64,000 bases of DNA, taken from assembly GCF_000023945.1 (NCBI RefSeq), contig NC_013158.1, positions 2,852,001 through 2,916,000 of the forward strand. Reading direction: 5' to 3'. Below the pieces are notes generated by a model. That model had not been told where the DNA came from, ran no database searches, and worked only from the letters and a program-made list of their open reading frames with translations. Positions within the stretch are counted from its first letter, which is position 1, and each line of letters opens with the position of its first letter. This document shows positions 8,074 through 17,604 of this stretch, piece by piece. This DNA is from Halorhabdus utahensis DSM 12940 (GTDB taxonomy: Archaea > Halobacteriota > Halobacteria > Halobacteriales > Haloarculaceae). Position numbers and translations under genes: made by a program.

Positions 8074-10425
8074 ATGATGGAGCTCGGACTCGTCGCACTG
8101 TGGCTGGGGCTGTACCTCCTGTTGCTGTTTGTCGGTCTGACGATCTCGCGTCGAATACTGCCCGGGCTGGCAGACGAAGGAGCCGGGATCGCCATCCCAC
8201 TCACGCTGACCATCGTCTGGGTGGTCACTTTCCTGGTTGGCCACGCCTCGATCGTTCTCGGGCTCTGGGCGGGGCTGCTCGTGCTTGGACTCGTCGCGGG
8301 TGCCGCCCGGTACCGACAGGGGGGCGTGGACACCCGGATCTACCTGGAGACGGCTGCAGTGTTTTCGATCGCGTTCTGCTTCGTCGTGGCGATCAGGGCT
8401 GTCGACCCGGCCGTCCACGCTATCGCCGGTGAGAAATTTCTCGACTTCGGGCTGCTCCAGACGTTGCTGCGGGCCGAAAGCCTGCCCCCCGAGGACATGT
8501 GGTTCGCCGGCGAACCCGTCCAGTACTACTACGGCGGCCACCTCCTCGCGTCGCTGCTTGCCCGCATGACGGACACTGCCGGTCGGTTCGCCTACAATCT
8601 CAACGTCGCCGGTTTTTACGCCATGTTCGTCACGGCTGCCTACGGCCTCGCGAAGAACGTCGCTGCCGATCGCGATCTTCCGGCCCGCCTCGCCGGCGTG
8701 TTCGCGGCCGTCTTCGTCGGGTTCGCGAGCAACCTCGTCTCGGCGGTCCACGTGATCGTTTTGATGCTCCCCGACGACGTCGCAACGCAACTCGCGGCGG
8801 TCGCCGGCCACGAACTCGACGGCCTGGGGACCGGATTCGCCAACTTCAGTTACTGGACGGCGAGCCGGGTCATCTCGGGGACGATCAACGAGTTCCCGCT
8901 GTTCGCGTGGCTCAACGGCGACCTCCATCCTCACATGTTGAGTCCGGCGTTCCTGTTGCTCGCGGCGACGCTCCTCTATGGCTATTACCGAACGCCAGCC
9001 AGCCACCGCGCTCGGCGGATCGCGCTGCTTGTCGCCCTCGGTCCGATCGCGGCGCAACTCGCCGCCAGCAACACCTGGTCGTTCCCCTCGATCGGTGGAC
9101 TCACGATCCTGACCGTCGCACTGGCACCGGCGAGTCCGGTGACCCTCCTGCCGTCGTCAGTCCAGGCCCGCCTCGACGCTCGGAGCCGGATGCGACGGGA
9201 AGTGTGGCGACACGCTCTCGCCGGGGTCCTGGGAATGTCGGTTCTCCTGCTCGGCGGGCTCCTGTCGCTGCCGTTCTGGCTGCAATCCGTGAGTAGCCAA
9301 CAGCACCTGGCACTGTTCCCGGAGCGGAGTGGACTCGGCCCACTCCTGCTGGTTCACGGGGCCTTCCTGGCGGCGTTCGTCTGCTATTACGTCCGATACA
9401 CGCGTCCGCACGGGACACGACGAATCCGGAGATTGCTGTTGGTGGGTGTGATCGGTCTCTGTGCCGTCTTGGCACCGTTCGATCTGTCCGCAATCGCTCT
9501 GTTCGGGCCACTGATCCTGTTGGGCTGGTTCCTCCGTCGCGTCGAGGCGTACGAGGAGGTCCCGACGCCGGGATACGAGACCGTCTTGATCGTGGCCGGG
9601 GCTGGGCTCGTGGTGCTCGTCGAGTTCGTCTACGTGAGTGAACAGGCCGGTCCGGGACGGATGAACACCGTGTTCAAGTTCTACGCGCAGGTGTGGGCGC
9701 TCTGGTCGGTTGCCATCGGTGTCGTCCTCGTCGAACTCCTTGCTGATCAGCGTCCATCCCTCGGTCTCTCCAGTGACGACTGGCACCGTGGGCTTCGGGT
9801 CCTCGTTGCCGTGTTGCTGGTCTCGACGTCGATCTACGGTGCGTTGGCCCTCTCCCAGCACTTCTCGGGATCGTCGGGGACAGCACCACCGGACGAACCG
9901 ACGCTTGACGCGCTTGCGTTTCTCGAGACACACCATCCGAACGAAGCTCCGGCGATCCACTGGCTGAACGACAACGTCGACGGGCAACCCACCCTGCTGT
10001 CCCGACCAACAACCGGGTCGCTGAGTGGGTATTGTACCGCCGACCGGGACCTCCCGAACGGCGTCACGCCGTGGGATTGGGACGTCTACCACTGGGGCAA
10101 CGCCCCGTCGACGATGACCGGGATTCCGACGGTCGCCGGCTGGAGTCACGAGGTCGGCTATCGCGACGCCTCGGTGTACTGTGACCGCGTCCAGGACACC
10201 ATCCAGCTGTTCACTGGTGACCCCACAAATCAGCGCCAACTGCTCGCCCGATACGATGTCACGTACGTCTACGTCGGCCCGCTCGAACGGGGGGCCTTCC
10301 CGGAGATAACGATCCAGGAACTCGACGTCGTGACGGTCGAAAAGCAGTGGGACGACGTGACGATCTACCGCGTCAACCAGTCGATGCTCGGCTCGAACTA
10401 TCTCAGGCCGACTCGACGACAGTAA
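8074..10425 (+). CDS. DUF2298 (Chlor_Arch_YYY) multi-membrane protein
   Basis: A 783-residue integral membrane protein with about 13-15 hydrophobic segments through residue 600, then a large extracytoplasmic C-terminal domain. The motif YYYGGHLLASLLARM at about 150 is the signature of the DUF2298/YYY family; downstream are ASNTWSFPSIGG and the conserved GPGRMNTVFKFY near 525. The architecture resembles GT-C glycosyltransferases using lipid-linked sugars, and the family is usually annotated as a putative glycosyltransferase. No biochemical function is established that I know of. Start ATG-ATG; the 3' end overlaps the convergent HAH_0734 gene by 23 bases. Confidence 0.85.
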   Translation: MMELGLVALWLGLYLLLLFVGLTISRRILPGLADEGAGIAIPLTLTIVWVVTFLVGHASIVLGLWAGLLVLGLVAGAARYRQGGVDTRIYLETAAVFSIAFCFVVAIRAVDPAVHAIAGEKFLDFGLLQTLLRAESLPPEDMWFAGEPVQYYYGGHLLASLLARMTDTAGRFAYNLNVAGFYAMFVTAAYGLAKNVAADRDLPARLAGVFAAVFVGFASNLVSAVHVIVLMLPDDVATQLAAVAGHELDGLGTGFANFSYWTASRVISGTINEFPLFAWLNGDLHPHMLSPAFLLLAATLLYGYYRTPASHRARRIALLVALGPIAAQLAASNTWSFPSIGGLTILTVALAPASPVTLLPSSVQARLDARSRMRREVWRHALAGVLGMSVLLLGGLLSLPFWLQSVSSQQHLALFPERSGLGPLLLVHGAFLAAFVCYYVRYTRPHGTRRIRRLLLVGVIGLCAVLAPFDLSAIALFGPLILLGWFLRRVEAYEEVPTPGYETVLIVAGAGLVVLVEFVYVSEQAGPGRMNTVFKFYAQVWALWSVAIGVVLVELLADQRPSLGLSSDDWHRGLRVLVAVLLVSTSIYGALALSQHFSGSSGTAPPDEPTLDALAFLETHHPNEAPAIHWLNDNVDGQPTLLSRPTTGSLSGYCTADRDLPNGVTPWDWDVYHWGNAPSTMTGIPTVAGWSHEVGYRDASVYCDRVQDTIQLFTGDPTNQRQLLARYDVTYVYVGPLERGAFPEITIQELDVVTVEKQWDDVTIYRVNQSMLGSNYLRPTRRQ

Positions 10426-10654
10426 TCGCGTCGGCGTCCGCAGAGAGTGTCTCCATGTGCATCGGGATGTAGTTCCGGAGCTCGAAGGTCTCGCGTTCGT
10501 CCTCGCTGCCGACCGTACACCACAGCTGGGGTTCGGCCGGGCCATGCCAGTCGCCCTGTTTATTGATCCCGAAGCAGACGTATTCCTCGCCATCGTGCTC
10601 GATCACGGCGTCCTTGCGGATGCCGGGGTCGCCGTGGATGATGAGACGCTTCAT
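10403..10654 (-). CDS. HAH_0734 family protein
   Basis: An 83-residue soluble protein starting MKRLIIHGDPGIRKDAVIEH. The pattern matches the small haloarchaeal family named HAH_0734, with a beta-rich fold and the conserved WHGPAEPQLWC segment. Its function is unknown. A GTG two codons upstream is possible, but the ATG before KRL fits relatives. It overlaps the end of the DUF2298 gene tail to tail. Confidence 0.78.
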   Translation of the reverse strand: MKRLIIHGDPGIRKDAVIEHDGEEYVCFGINKQGDWHGPAEPQLWCTVGSEDERETFELRNYIPMHMETLSADADAITVVESA

Positions 10655-10827
10655 GTACACCCGAGTTCGACCATTCCGGCATTAAGCGCTTCGGAGCCTG
10701 CAGTCTGGGTTCGGGAATAGGGCCGTCACCGGGTCGTGAGAGTCGCTCACGTTCCACAGACGGCGCTCGTGTGGAACCAAACGGGTTTTAAGCCGGGCTG
10801 TCTAACCCTCCGGCAAGGTAGATATCC

Positions 10828-11109
10828 ATGCAGATGCCACGCCGATTTAACACCTACTGTCCGAACTGCAACGAGCACCACGAGCACGAAGTCGAGCGGG
10901 TCCGACAGGGTCGCTCCACCGGCATGACGAAAGTCAACGGCCGCCAGCGCGAGCGCCAGTCCGGGATCGGGAACGACGGCAAGTTCTCGAAGGTCCCCGG
11001 TGGCGACAAGCCGACGAAGAAGACCAACCTCACGTACCGTTGCTCGGAATGTGGCAACGCTCACCTCCGCGAGGGATGGCGCGCCGGCCGGATCGAGTTC
11101 CAGGAATAA
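10828..11109 (+). CDS. rpl44e: 50S ribosomal protein L44e (eL42)
   Basis: A 93-residue ribosomal protein that binds zinc through CPNC (residues 11-14) and a C-terminal CSEC pair. It contains the usual basic middle ([27 protein letters not shown]) that touches 23S rRNA near the E site. It is the first gene of the conserved archaeal operon L44e-S27e-aIF2alpha-Nop10-PAC2. A TATA-like run (gggttttaagcc) is at about 10790-10800. Confidence 0.95.
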   Translation: MQMPRRFNTYCPNCNEHHEHEVERVRQGRSTGMTKVNGRQRERQSGIGNDGKFSKVPGGDKPTKKTNLTYRCSECGNAHLREGWRAGRIEFQE

Positions 11110-11111
11110 CG

Positions 11112-11285
11112 ATGACAGGAAACTTCTACAGCGTTCGATGTCCGGACTGTGAGAACGAACAGGTCGTCTTCGGCAAGGCGGCGAGTGACGTCGTCTGTGC
11201 CGTCTGCGGGAACACGCTCGTTCGTCCGACCGGTGGGAAGGCCACCATCGAGGGCGAGGTACTCGAGACGGTCGAGCAACGATGA
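11112..11285 (+). CDS. rps27e: 30S ribosomal protein S27e (eS27)
   Basis: A 57-residue zinc-ribbon ribosomal protein with the two pairs CPDC and CAVC, within the normal length for archaeal S27e. The ATG at 11112 is two bases after the L44e stop, so a start further upstream is not needed. Its TGA overlaps the ATG of the next gene (ATGA), indicating translational coupling in the operon. Confidence 0.95.
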   Translation: MTGNFYSVRCPDCENEQVVFGKAASDVVCAVCGNTLVRPTGGKATIEGEVLETVEQR

Positions 11286-12082
11286 AGTTCAGTGGCTGGC
11301 CCGAACCCGGCGAACTCGTCGTCGGACGCGTCGACGAGATCGAGGACTTCGGCGTGTTCGTCGACCTCCTGGAGTACGAGGACAAGCGCGGGCTGGCCCA
11401 CATCAGCGAGGTCGCCTCCGGGTGGATCAAGAACGTCCGCGACCACGTCAACGAGGGCCAGACCGTCGTCGCGAAGGTGCTCGACGTCGATAAGGACGCC
11501 CAGCAGATCGATCTCTCGATCAAGGACGTCAACGACCACCAGCGTAAGGACACCATCCAGGAGTGGAAAAACGAGCAGAAGGCCGACAACTGGATGACCA
11601 TCGCCTTCGGCGAGGACCTCGAAGACGACCGCTACGCCGACATCGCCGAGGAACTAATCGCCGGGTTCGGGTCGATGTACGATGGCTTTGAGCAGGCGGC
11701 CATCCACGGCACGGAACCGCTCGAAGAGACAGACCTCGCTGAGGACGAGGTTGACGCGATCGTCGAGGCGGCACGCGAGAACGTCTCCGTCCCGTACGTC
11801 AACGTCACGGGCTACGTCGATCTGACGTGCCCCGAGAGTGACGGCGTTGATGCAATCAAGGAAGCGATGCAGGCTGCCGAGGGCAACGGTGAAGTACCAG
11901 AGGAGATCGAACTCGACGTCACCTACGTCGGGGCTCCCGAATACCGGATCGAAGTGCAGGCTCCGGATTACAAGACGGCCGAGTCCCAACTCGAGGCGAG
12001 TGCCGACCGCGCCACGGCGGCCATCGAAGAACGCGGTGGCTCCGCCGAGTACCACCGTGAGCGGACCACCGACGAGGAATGA
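11282..12082 (+). CDS. eif2a: Translation initiation factor aIF2 alpha subunit
   Basis: A 266-residue subunit of the aIF2 heterotrimer that carries Met-tRNAi to the small subunit. Residues about 8-85 are an S1 RNA-binding domain ([20 protein letters not shown]...[19 protein letters not shown]), followed by a helical domain and an alpha-beta domain that binds the gamma subunit. Length matches family members. It is coupled by ATGA overlaps at both ends with rps27e and nop10. Confidence 0.95.
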   Translation: MKFSGWPEPGELVVGRVDEIEDFGVFVDLLEYEDKRGLAHISEVASGWIKNVRDHVNEGQTVVAKVLDVDKDAQQIDLSIKDVNDHQRKDTIQEWKNEQKADNWMTIAFGEDLEDDRYADIAEELIAGFGSMYDGFEQAAIHGTEPLEETDLAEDEVDAIVEAARENVSVPYVNVTGYVDLTCPESDGVDAIKEAMQAAEGNGEVPEEIELDVTYVGAPEYRIEVQAPDYKTAESQLEASADRATAAIEERGGSAEYHRERTTDEE

Positions 12083-12261
12083 AGTCCGACATCCGGGTGT
12101 GTTCGGCGTGGCGCGAAGCACACGACCGCCCGGTGTACACGCTCGATGACGCCTGTCCTGACTGTGGGGCATCGGCCAAAAACGCCGTTCCAGCCCCGTT
12201 TTCTCCAGAAGACCCGAACGGCGAGTATCGACGCGCTCTTAAACGACGACACCGGCAGTAG
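12079..12261 (+). CDS. nop10: H/ACA RNP protein Nop10
   Basis: A 60-residue protein of the H/ACA ribonucleoprotein that makes pseudouridine with Cbf5, Gar1 and L7Ae. The family core is visible: an N-terminal strand (IRVCSAW), [11 protein letters not shown], and the [18 protein letters not shown] segment that contacts Cbf5. One zinc-site pair is CPDC; the first pair is reduced to a single Cys. It overlaps eif2a by four bases. Confidence 0.93.
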   Translation: MKSDIRVCSAWREAHDRPVYTLDDACPDCGASAKNAVPAPFSPEDPNGEYRRALKRRHRQ

Positions 12262-12266
12262 GCGGT

Positions 12267-13019
12267 ATGGACGAATACGAGACCGAAGTTCTTGCTGACG
12301 TCGACCTCGAGGAGCCGGTTCTGGTTGAGGGATTGCCGGGCGTCGGTCACGTCGGGAAACTGGCCGCCGAGCACTTACTCGAAGAACTCGACAGCACGCC
12401 GGTCCGGCGTGTCTACTCCCAGCACTTTCCGCCGCAGGTCAGCGTCGAGGATGGCATCGAACTCGCCAGTGCAACCTTCCACGCAGTCACCCCCGAGGAC
12501 GGCCAGGATATGCTCGTTCTCTCGGGCGACCACCAGGCCCAGGACAACGTCGGTCACTACGGCCTCGTCGAGACCTTCCTCGACGTCGCTGCGGACTTCG
12601 ACGTCGAACGCATCGTCGCGTTGGGCGGGGTCCCGACGGGCGAACTCATCGAGGAGTACGACGTCATCGGGGCGGTCACGACCGAGGATCTGGAGACGGA
12701 ACTCGAGGACGCCGGCGTCGACTTCCGCGAGAACGAGCCAGCCGGGGGCATCGTCGGGGTCTCGGGCCTGCTGCTCGGGATGGGCCAGCGTCGGGAGTGG
12801 CCGGCAGCCTGTCTGATGGGCGAGACCTCGGGCTACCTCGTCGATCCCAAGAGCGCCCAGGCGGTCCTCGAAATCCTGCAGGACCTCCTCGGCTTCGAGG
12901 TCGACTATGCCTCCCTGGAAGAGCGTGCCGACGACATGGAGGAAGTCGTCCGCAAGATCCAGGAGATGGAGCAAGGTGCACCCAGCAGTCCCGACGAGGA
13001 TCTCCGGTATATCGGCTGA
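12267..13019 (+). CDS. PAC2 family proteasome-assembly-chaperone-like protein
   Basis: A 250-residue protein with the PAC2 fold. Typical segments are LVEGLPGVGHVGKLAAEHLL at residues 18-37, HFPPQVSVEDG, the GGVPTGELIEEYDVIGAVT region and GMGQRREWPAACLMGETSGYLVDP. A C-terminal coiled segment (EERADDMEEVVRKIQEMEQ) ends it. Archaeal members are named as ATP-grasp-like or proteasome assembly chaperones. It closes the translation operon, five bases after nop10. Confidence 0.9.
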   Translation: MDEYETEVLADVDLEEPVLVEGLPGVGHVGKLAAEHLLEELDSTPVRRVYSQHFPPQVSVEDGIELASATFHAVTPEDGQDMLVLSGDHQAQDNVGHYGLVETFLDVAADFDVERIVALGGVPTGELIEEYDVIGAVTTEDLETELEDAGVDFRENEPAGGIVGVSGLLLGMGQRREWPAACLMGETSGYLVDPKSAQAVLEILQDLLGFEVDYASLEERADDMEEVVRKIQEMEQGAPSSPDEDLRYIG

Positions 13020-13039
13020 ACGAACGGCTTTTTCGCCCT

Positions 13040-14215
13040 TCAGATCCCGCGGCTCATCAACTGACTGCGGAGGATGTCGCTCTCGGCAGCGACGGCGAGC
13101 GGATCGACGACTAAGACTGACCCATCGGGTTCGATCTCTCCTCGTTCGGCCAGTTCAGAAGTCCCGGCCAGCGCGACACCGCCGGTCGCACTGACCTCGA
13201 CGCCGGTCGCCGCGTTGGCGTCGACGGCAGCAGCGAGAGCATCGTCGTCCGTCACGGCCACTGCACCGCCGCCGCTGGCCGCGAGTGCGTCGAGGGCGCG
13301 CGATCCGACGGCCGGGTCGGGGATTTCTAGGGGACCGATCACGCTGTCCGGTGTCTCCCAGGTCTCGACCTCCCCGCCGTTCTGGTAAGCGGTGACGATC
13401 GGCGCACATCCCGCCGGCTGAGCGGCGTACAGCTGCGGAACTGAGCCGACTCGACCGCCCGCCTCGAGCGCTTGCAGCCCGGCGAAGAAGCCAGCGAGTC
13501 GCGTGCCGTGGCCGACCGGCAGGACGATAGCGTCTGGCGACGATCCGTCCTGTCCAAAGAGATCCAGCGCAAGCGTGGCCGCACCGAGTTGCCGGAACGG
13601 CGAGGCCGGCCCGACCGGGAAACCGTCGGTGTCGGCATCGTCGTAGGCGGCTGCCGCGTCGCGATACCGTCCCTCGACGACCGAGAGCTCGCCGCCGTGG
13701 ACGTTTGTCATCGCCTTCTCGACGAAGGGTGTCCGGGAGGGGACGTAGGACAGCGATTCGAGGTCGGCGCGGCCGGCGTAGGCGGCTGCCGACCGTGCCG
13801 CATTGCCCGTCGATGGCAGAATGATCTGCTCGGCGTCACGTTCAGCGGCGACTGAGACGGCCACGGCCAACTCTCGATCCACGGCACTGCCGGTGGGATT
13901 GCGTCCCTCGTCGGCGATCCGGACGCGGTCGACGCCGAGTTCGGCAGCCAGTGAGGGGGCGTCGATGACAGTCTTTCCGCCCGCACCGAGCGAGACGAGC
14001 CCCGCAGCCGGGTCGAATCCAAGCGCCGGGGCGAAACGGTCGATTCCGGTTGCGTTGTCCGTTTCAGCCGCAACCACGTCTGTGAGTGCATCGGCGTCGA
14101 ACACCGGTGTGACAGGGTCGCCACACTCGGGGCAAGTCGTCTCGACGTCCTCCGGGGCGAGGGTGGTTTCGCAGGTCTGGCAATCGAAGCCGTCGATTCC
14201 GCCGTCAGTGTGCAT
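13040..14215 (-). CDS. Threonine-synthase-like PLP-fold protein lacking the catalytic lysine
   Basis: A 391-residue fold-type II protein resembling haloarchaeal threonine synthase paralogues. The N-terminal zinc ribbon is CQTC (12-15) and CPEC (28-31). The segment that should read NPTGSFKDRG, with the lysine holding PLP, reads NPTGSAVDRE at 106-115, so residue 112 is Val. STGNAARSAAAYAGRA (substrate loop) is kept, but the Gly-rich phosphate loop has drifted to PVGHGTRLAGFF. It therefore probably does not form the internal aldimine and may be non-catalytic or regulatory. It converges with pac2. The ATG start directly precedes the zinc ribbon. Confidence 0.82.
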   Translation of the reverse strand: MHTDGGIDGFDCQTCETTLAPEDVETTCPECGDPVTPVFDADALTDVVAAETDNATGIDRFAPALGFDPAAGLVSLGAGGKTVIDAPSLAAELGVDRVRIADEGRNPTGSAVDRELAVAVSVAAERDAEQIILPSTGNAARSAAAYAGRADLESLSYVPSRTPFVEKAMTNVHGGELSVVEGRYRDAAAAYDDADTDGFPVGPASPFRQLGAATLALDLFGQDGSSPDAIVLPVGHGTRLAGFFAGLQALEAGGRVGSVPQLYAAQPAGCAPIVTAYQNGGEVETWETPDSVIGPLEIPDPAVGSRALDALAASGGGAVAVTDDDALAAAVDANAATGVEVSATGGVALAGTSELAERGEIEPDGSVLVVDPLAVAAESDILRSQLMSRGI

Positions 14216-14334
14216 ACCACGCCGTCAGTCCGCCCCGCTAAAGTGTGGTCCGGTCACGGAGGGGTTCGTTCTCGACAGTCCCATCGCCCACAGCCGACCG
14301 GGAGGTTTTGGCCATCCCCGCCGTAGGCAACGAC

Positions 14335-15630
14335 ATGACTGACGTGATCGTCGCTGGCGGCGGCCTCGCCGGACTGGTTGCCGCACGCCATCTCGCCGAA
14401 GACGGACTGGACGTGACCGCCTTCGAGGCAGATTCGAGCGTTGGCGGTCGAGTCCACACCCACAAAGACGACGGATTTACCTACGATCGGGGGTTCCAGG
14501 TCGTCTTCGACAGCTATCCGGCAGTCAAGCGCGAACTCGACGTGGACGCGCTCGACCTGCGGCGATTCGCACCGGGCGCGACGCTCGCACGGCCGGGCGA
14601 ACGGAGCGTCATCGCTGACCCGCTTCGGGACCCACGGACCGTGACCCAAACGCTGTTCAACCGCGAGATCCCCTTCGGCGACAAGCTTCGCGTCCTCAAA
14701 CTCCGTCAGGAACTCGCTGGGCGTGATGAAGGCGATATCTTCGATCCGACACGGCCGGATCGGACCATCGAGGCGGCGCTGGCCGACCGTGGGTTCTCCC
14801 AAGCTTTCGGCGAGCGGTTCGTCGCGCCGTTCTACGGCGGGATCACGCTGGATCGCACGCTGTCGATGGATGCCCGGATCTTCGAGTACACGTTCGCCAG
14901 ACTGATCGAGGGGTCGGCGGCGGTCCCGGCTGACGGGATGGCGGCGATTCCGAAGCAACTGGCCCGTCGTGCCCGTGACGCCGGCGCACGGATCGAAACG
15001 GGGGTGACGGTCGAGTCGATCGACGCGGATGCTGGTGAGACCGGCGAAACGGGAGACAGCGTGAGGGTGACCGTCGACGGCGAGACCATCACGGCGGCCG
15101 GCGCGGTCGTCGCGACCGATCCCGGGACGGCCGGCGAGCTTACGGGCGTCGAGACGCCGACGGAGTATCGGGGGTGTGCCACTGTCTACGCGTCGTTGCC
15201 CTCCGAAACGCAACTCGATACGGGCAAACGCCTCCTGTTGAACGTCGCGGACGACCGGCCAAATCAGGTTGCGCCCATGTCGGCAGTGGCTCCCGAGTAC
15301 GCACCGGACGGCCAGCAGTTTCTCGCCGCGACGTTCCTCGGTGTGCCGGCTGCTGACGACGAAACGCTGTTCGAAGAGACGAGAGATACCCTCTCACAGT
15401 GGTATCCCGAGCGGTCGTTCGCGGCGCTCGAACATCGCCGTACTGAACGGGTCCCCTTCGCCCAGATCGACCAGCCGCCAGGGTTCCAGTCGGGGCTGCC
15501 CGATCCGGACGACCCGGACGGCCCCGTTGTCCTGGCCGGCGATTACACTCGCTGGAGTTCGATACAGAGTGCTCTCCAGAGCGGTCGAATCGCCGCTGAG
15601 ACACTCCTAGACGGGCCGGGACTCCCCTGA
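14335..15630 (+). CDS. FAD-dependent amine oxidase / phytoene-desaturase-like protein
   Basis: A 431-residue flavoprotein. It opens with DVIVAGGGLAGLVAARHLAEDG, the Rossmann fold, then FEADSSVGGRVHTHKDDGFTYDRGFQ, the second FAD motif of the amine oxidase/desaturase superfamily. Near the C-terminus VVLAGDYTRWSSIQSALQSG forms the last FAD contact. The family acts on carotenoids, amines or porphyrins; the substrate is not evident. The ATG at 14335 is chosen because the first strand of the fold starts three residues later. It is divergent from the threonine synthase paralogue. Confidence 0.83.
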   Translation: MTDVIVAGGGLAGLVAARHLAEDGLDVTAFEADSSVGGRVHTHKDDGFTYDRGFQVVFDSYPAVKRELDVDALDLRRFAPGATLARPGERSVIADPLRDPRTVTQTLFNREIPFGDKLRVLKLRQELAGRDEGDIFDPTRPDRTIEAALADRGFSQAFGERFVAPFYGGITLDRTLSMDARIFEYTFARLIEGSAAVPADGMAAIPKQLARRARDAGARIETGVTVESIDADAGETGETGDSVRVTVDGETITAAGAVVATDPGTAGELTGVETPTEYRGCATVYASLPSETQLDTGKRLLLNVADDRPNQVAPMSAVAPEYAPDGQQFLAATFLGVPAADDETLFEETRDTLSQWYPERSFAALEHRRTERVPFAQIDQPPGFQSGLPDPDDPDGPVVLAGDYTRWSSIQSALQSGRIAAETLLDGPGLP

Positions 15631-15643
15631 CTGCCCGGCCGAC

Positions 15644-15769
15644 TCAGTGACCGCCGGCGTGATCAGTCGACTCTTCGGCGAGTGCTTTCGGGACGAGCCA
15701 CCGGGTCAACACGAGCAACACACCGAGTGCAAGCAGGCTCACCAGCAGTAGGATGACGGCAGCTTCCAT
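15644..15769 (-). CDS. Small single-pass membrane protein
   Basis: A 41-residue frame, MEAAVILLLVSLLALGVLLV and on, with one membrane helix (residues 3-24), then a short charged tail ending HAGGH. Codon use is normal and it lies between the flavoprotein gene and the phosphoesterase. I do not recognise the family; as a very short gene it remains a prediction. Confidence 0.5.
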   Translation of the reverse strand: MEAAVILLLVSLLALGVLLVLTRWLVPKALAEESTDHAGGH

Positions 15770-15842
15770 AGTAACGGGTTCGACGCCCCTGAACAAAACA
15801 CTGGTGGGTACTGGGGGCAGTCGGTACTGGGTGGCGAGGTCT

Positions 15843-16529
15843 TCACAGCATCTCCCGAAGCGAGCCAAGCGGCGGGAACTCCAGGGTTTCGGCGGCTTTC
15901 TCGTCACGGACGATCGGCCGAAACGCGCCCGCGTTCCGGATGAACGGCGAGTGAAAGTCGGCGGCACGCATCTGGTTTATCCGGACGCCGGCGACGAGTT
16001 CGTTGAACGACGGCAGGACGACGACGTCACTCCCGCGGTAGGCGTCGACGCCATGGAGATAACACGGCCGCCTTTGGCCCTCGATCTCGATGGCCGGGTG
16101 ATCATGGCCGATCAGGTACCGGTCAGCCGATCGTTCGGGCGGGTCGTCACCGTGGAGAACGACGGTCTCCCCGTCTGCGAGGGCGTAGCTGTCGGGTGTC
16201 GGCCCGTCCCAGACAGCATCGAGCAGCACGTCGTGGTTCCCGGGCGTGATGATTAGCTCTGTGCCGTGTTCGGCGACGGACTCCCGGAGGTCCGCAAACG
16301 CATTCGCGACGCCCGGCGGAAGCGAATCGAAGGAGTGCAACGCGTCGCCGGCGATCACGACTTCCGCGGGATCGTGTGCCTCCAGCAGTGTCTCGATTCG
16401 ATCACACATGGACGCGTCCGAACCGAGCGATAGCTCGACGTTCGAGGATCGTTCCCGGCCGAAATGCAGATCCGCGACGACGAGCGTCTCGCCGACGATC
16501 ACGGCCCGGTCCCGAAACGTCGGTTCCAT
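15843..16529 (-). CDS. Calcineurin-like metallophosphoesterase
   Basis: A 228-residue phosphoesterase. The metal-site motifs appear in order: ADLHFG (D-x-H), GDALHSF (GD-x-x-H), TPGNHDVL (GNHD), HGDD and IGHDHPAI (G-H-x-H). This set matches the small archaeal YkuE/SbcD-like family of two-metal phosphoesterases; the substrate, nucleic acid or nucleotide, is not evident. GTG one codon upstream is an alternative start. It is convergent with the preceding flavoprotein and divergent from the regulator that follows. Confidence 0.88.
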   Translation of the reverse strand: MEPTFRDRAVIVGETLVVADLHFGRERSSNVELSLGSDASMCDRIETLLEAHDPAEVVIAGDALHSFDSLPPGVANAFADLRESVAEHGTELIITPGNHDVLLDAVWDGPTPDSYALADGETVVLHGDDPPERSADRYLIGHDHPAIEIEGQRRPCYLHGVDAYRGSDVVVLPSFNELVAGVRINQMRAADFHSPFIRNAGAFRPIVRDEKAAETLEFPPLGSLREML

Positions 16530-16649
16530 CACTACGCCATCGGCGACCCACGGGCGTAAGGGTGTCGTCGGGATTCGACCGAGCCGAAACGGGAATCGCT
16601 CGGGGACGCAACTCCGGGGTTTTTTACCCAGCGCTCCCAGGGTTCGGAC

Positions 16650-17414
16650 ATGATCGACGTCCTCGACAACAAGCGGACGGCGACCCGCTTTCGGATCCTC
16701 GTCGAGATCGCCGAACGCCAGCCTGCGGTAAGCCAGGGCGAGATCGCCGACGCCGTCGGCGTGACGAGTCAGGCGGTCAGCGAGTACATTCGCGAACTAG
16801 TCGAGGACGGCTTCGTCGAGAAAGAGGGGCGCTCGCGCTATCGGGTCACCAACGAGGGCGTCGACTGGCTGTTCGGCGCGGCGACGGACGTCCGGCGCTT
16901 CGCCGACCACGTGACCGATGACGTCCTCGGGAGCGTTCAGGAGGACGCCGCGATCGCCCTCAAGCCCGTCAACGAAGGCCAGACCGTTACGCTCTCGATC
17001 GCCGATGGCCTCCTCCAGGCGCGGCCGGGCGACGGCGAGGCGACTGGTGTGGCAACGACGGACGCCGAGGCGGGCGAGGTCGTGGGCGTCACTGGGTTCG
17101 AGGGCGTCATCGATCTCGAACCGGGGGAGGTCACTATCCTGCAGGTGCCGCCGATCCGTTCGGACGAGGACCCGCCGCTCGATCGGCTCACGGACGCGGT
17201 CGAGACTGCTGACCTCGTCGCCGCGGCGGGTGTCGAAGCCGTCGGCGCGCTCCGTCGGATCGACCACGAACCGGCGACACACTTCGGGGCCGGGGAGGTC
17301 GCCGCCGACGCAGCGAGTCGCGGCCTCGATGTCGTCGTCGTCGCCACGACTGACGCGGTCGGGCGGGTAACCGATGCCCTCCGTGACAGCGACGTTTCCT
17401 ACTCGGTCACATAG
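16650..17414 (+). CDS. Winged-helix transcriptional regulator
   Basis: A 254-residue protein. Residues about 8-70 form a MarR-like winged helix (RFRILVEIAERQPAVSQGEIADAVGVTSQAVSEYIRELVEDGFVEKE). The C-terminal 170 residues hold an alpha/beta domain without a known ligand motif, possibly a sensor. Homologues are widespread in haloarchaea and annotated as MarR or DUF7839 regulators. A TATA-like run ggggttttttaccc lies about 20-35 bases before the ATG (16617-16631). Its targets are unknown. Confidence 0.8.
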   Translation: MIDVLDNKRTATRFRILVEIAERQPAVSQGEIADAVGVTSQAVSEYIRELVEDGFVEKEGRSRYRVTNEGVDWLFGAATDVRRFADHVTDDVLGSVQEDAAIALKPVNEGQTVTLSIADGLLQARPGDGEATGVATTDAEAGEVVGVTGFEGVIDLEPGEVTILQVPPIRSDEDPPLDRLTDAVETADLVAAAGVEAVGALRRIDHEPATHFGAGEVAADAASRGLDVVVVATTDAVGRVTDALRDSDVSYSVT

Positions 17415-17457
17415 CTGGTTCCAAAGCCTTGAGAGGCGTCGAACCGATGGCTGTGGT

Positions 17458-17604
17458 ATGAGTGATATCGAAGCTGCGGTCGACGAATTCCTCGATGAGT
17501 ACGACGCCGCGCGCGAGGACTACGACCGCGGGTACACTGACGCTGATGCCACGCTCAGACTGATCGAATCGCACGTCGAGGAGTTACGCGACGCTGTCGA
17601 GTGA
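17458..17604 (+). CDS. Small acidic helical protein
   Basis: A 48-residue very acidic protein, MSDIEAAVDEFLDEYDAARE and on, predicted to be all helix with heptad-like spacing. It follows the regulator by 43 bases on the same strand. No family recognised. The end of the gene and the next bases contain an imperfect direct repeat (about 17588-17610 and 17629-17651). Confidence 0.55.
   Translation: MSDIEAAVDEFLDEYDAAREDYDRGYTDADATLRLIESHVEELRDAVE

Noticed and set aside
9157-10593. Minus-strand frame opposite the DUF2298 gene
   Set aside because: Low-complexity Arg/Gln-rich translation typical of antisense reading; the sense strand has a clear membrane protein.
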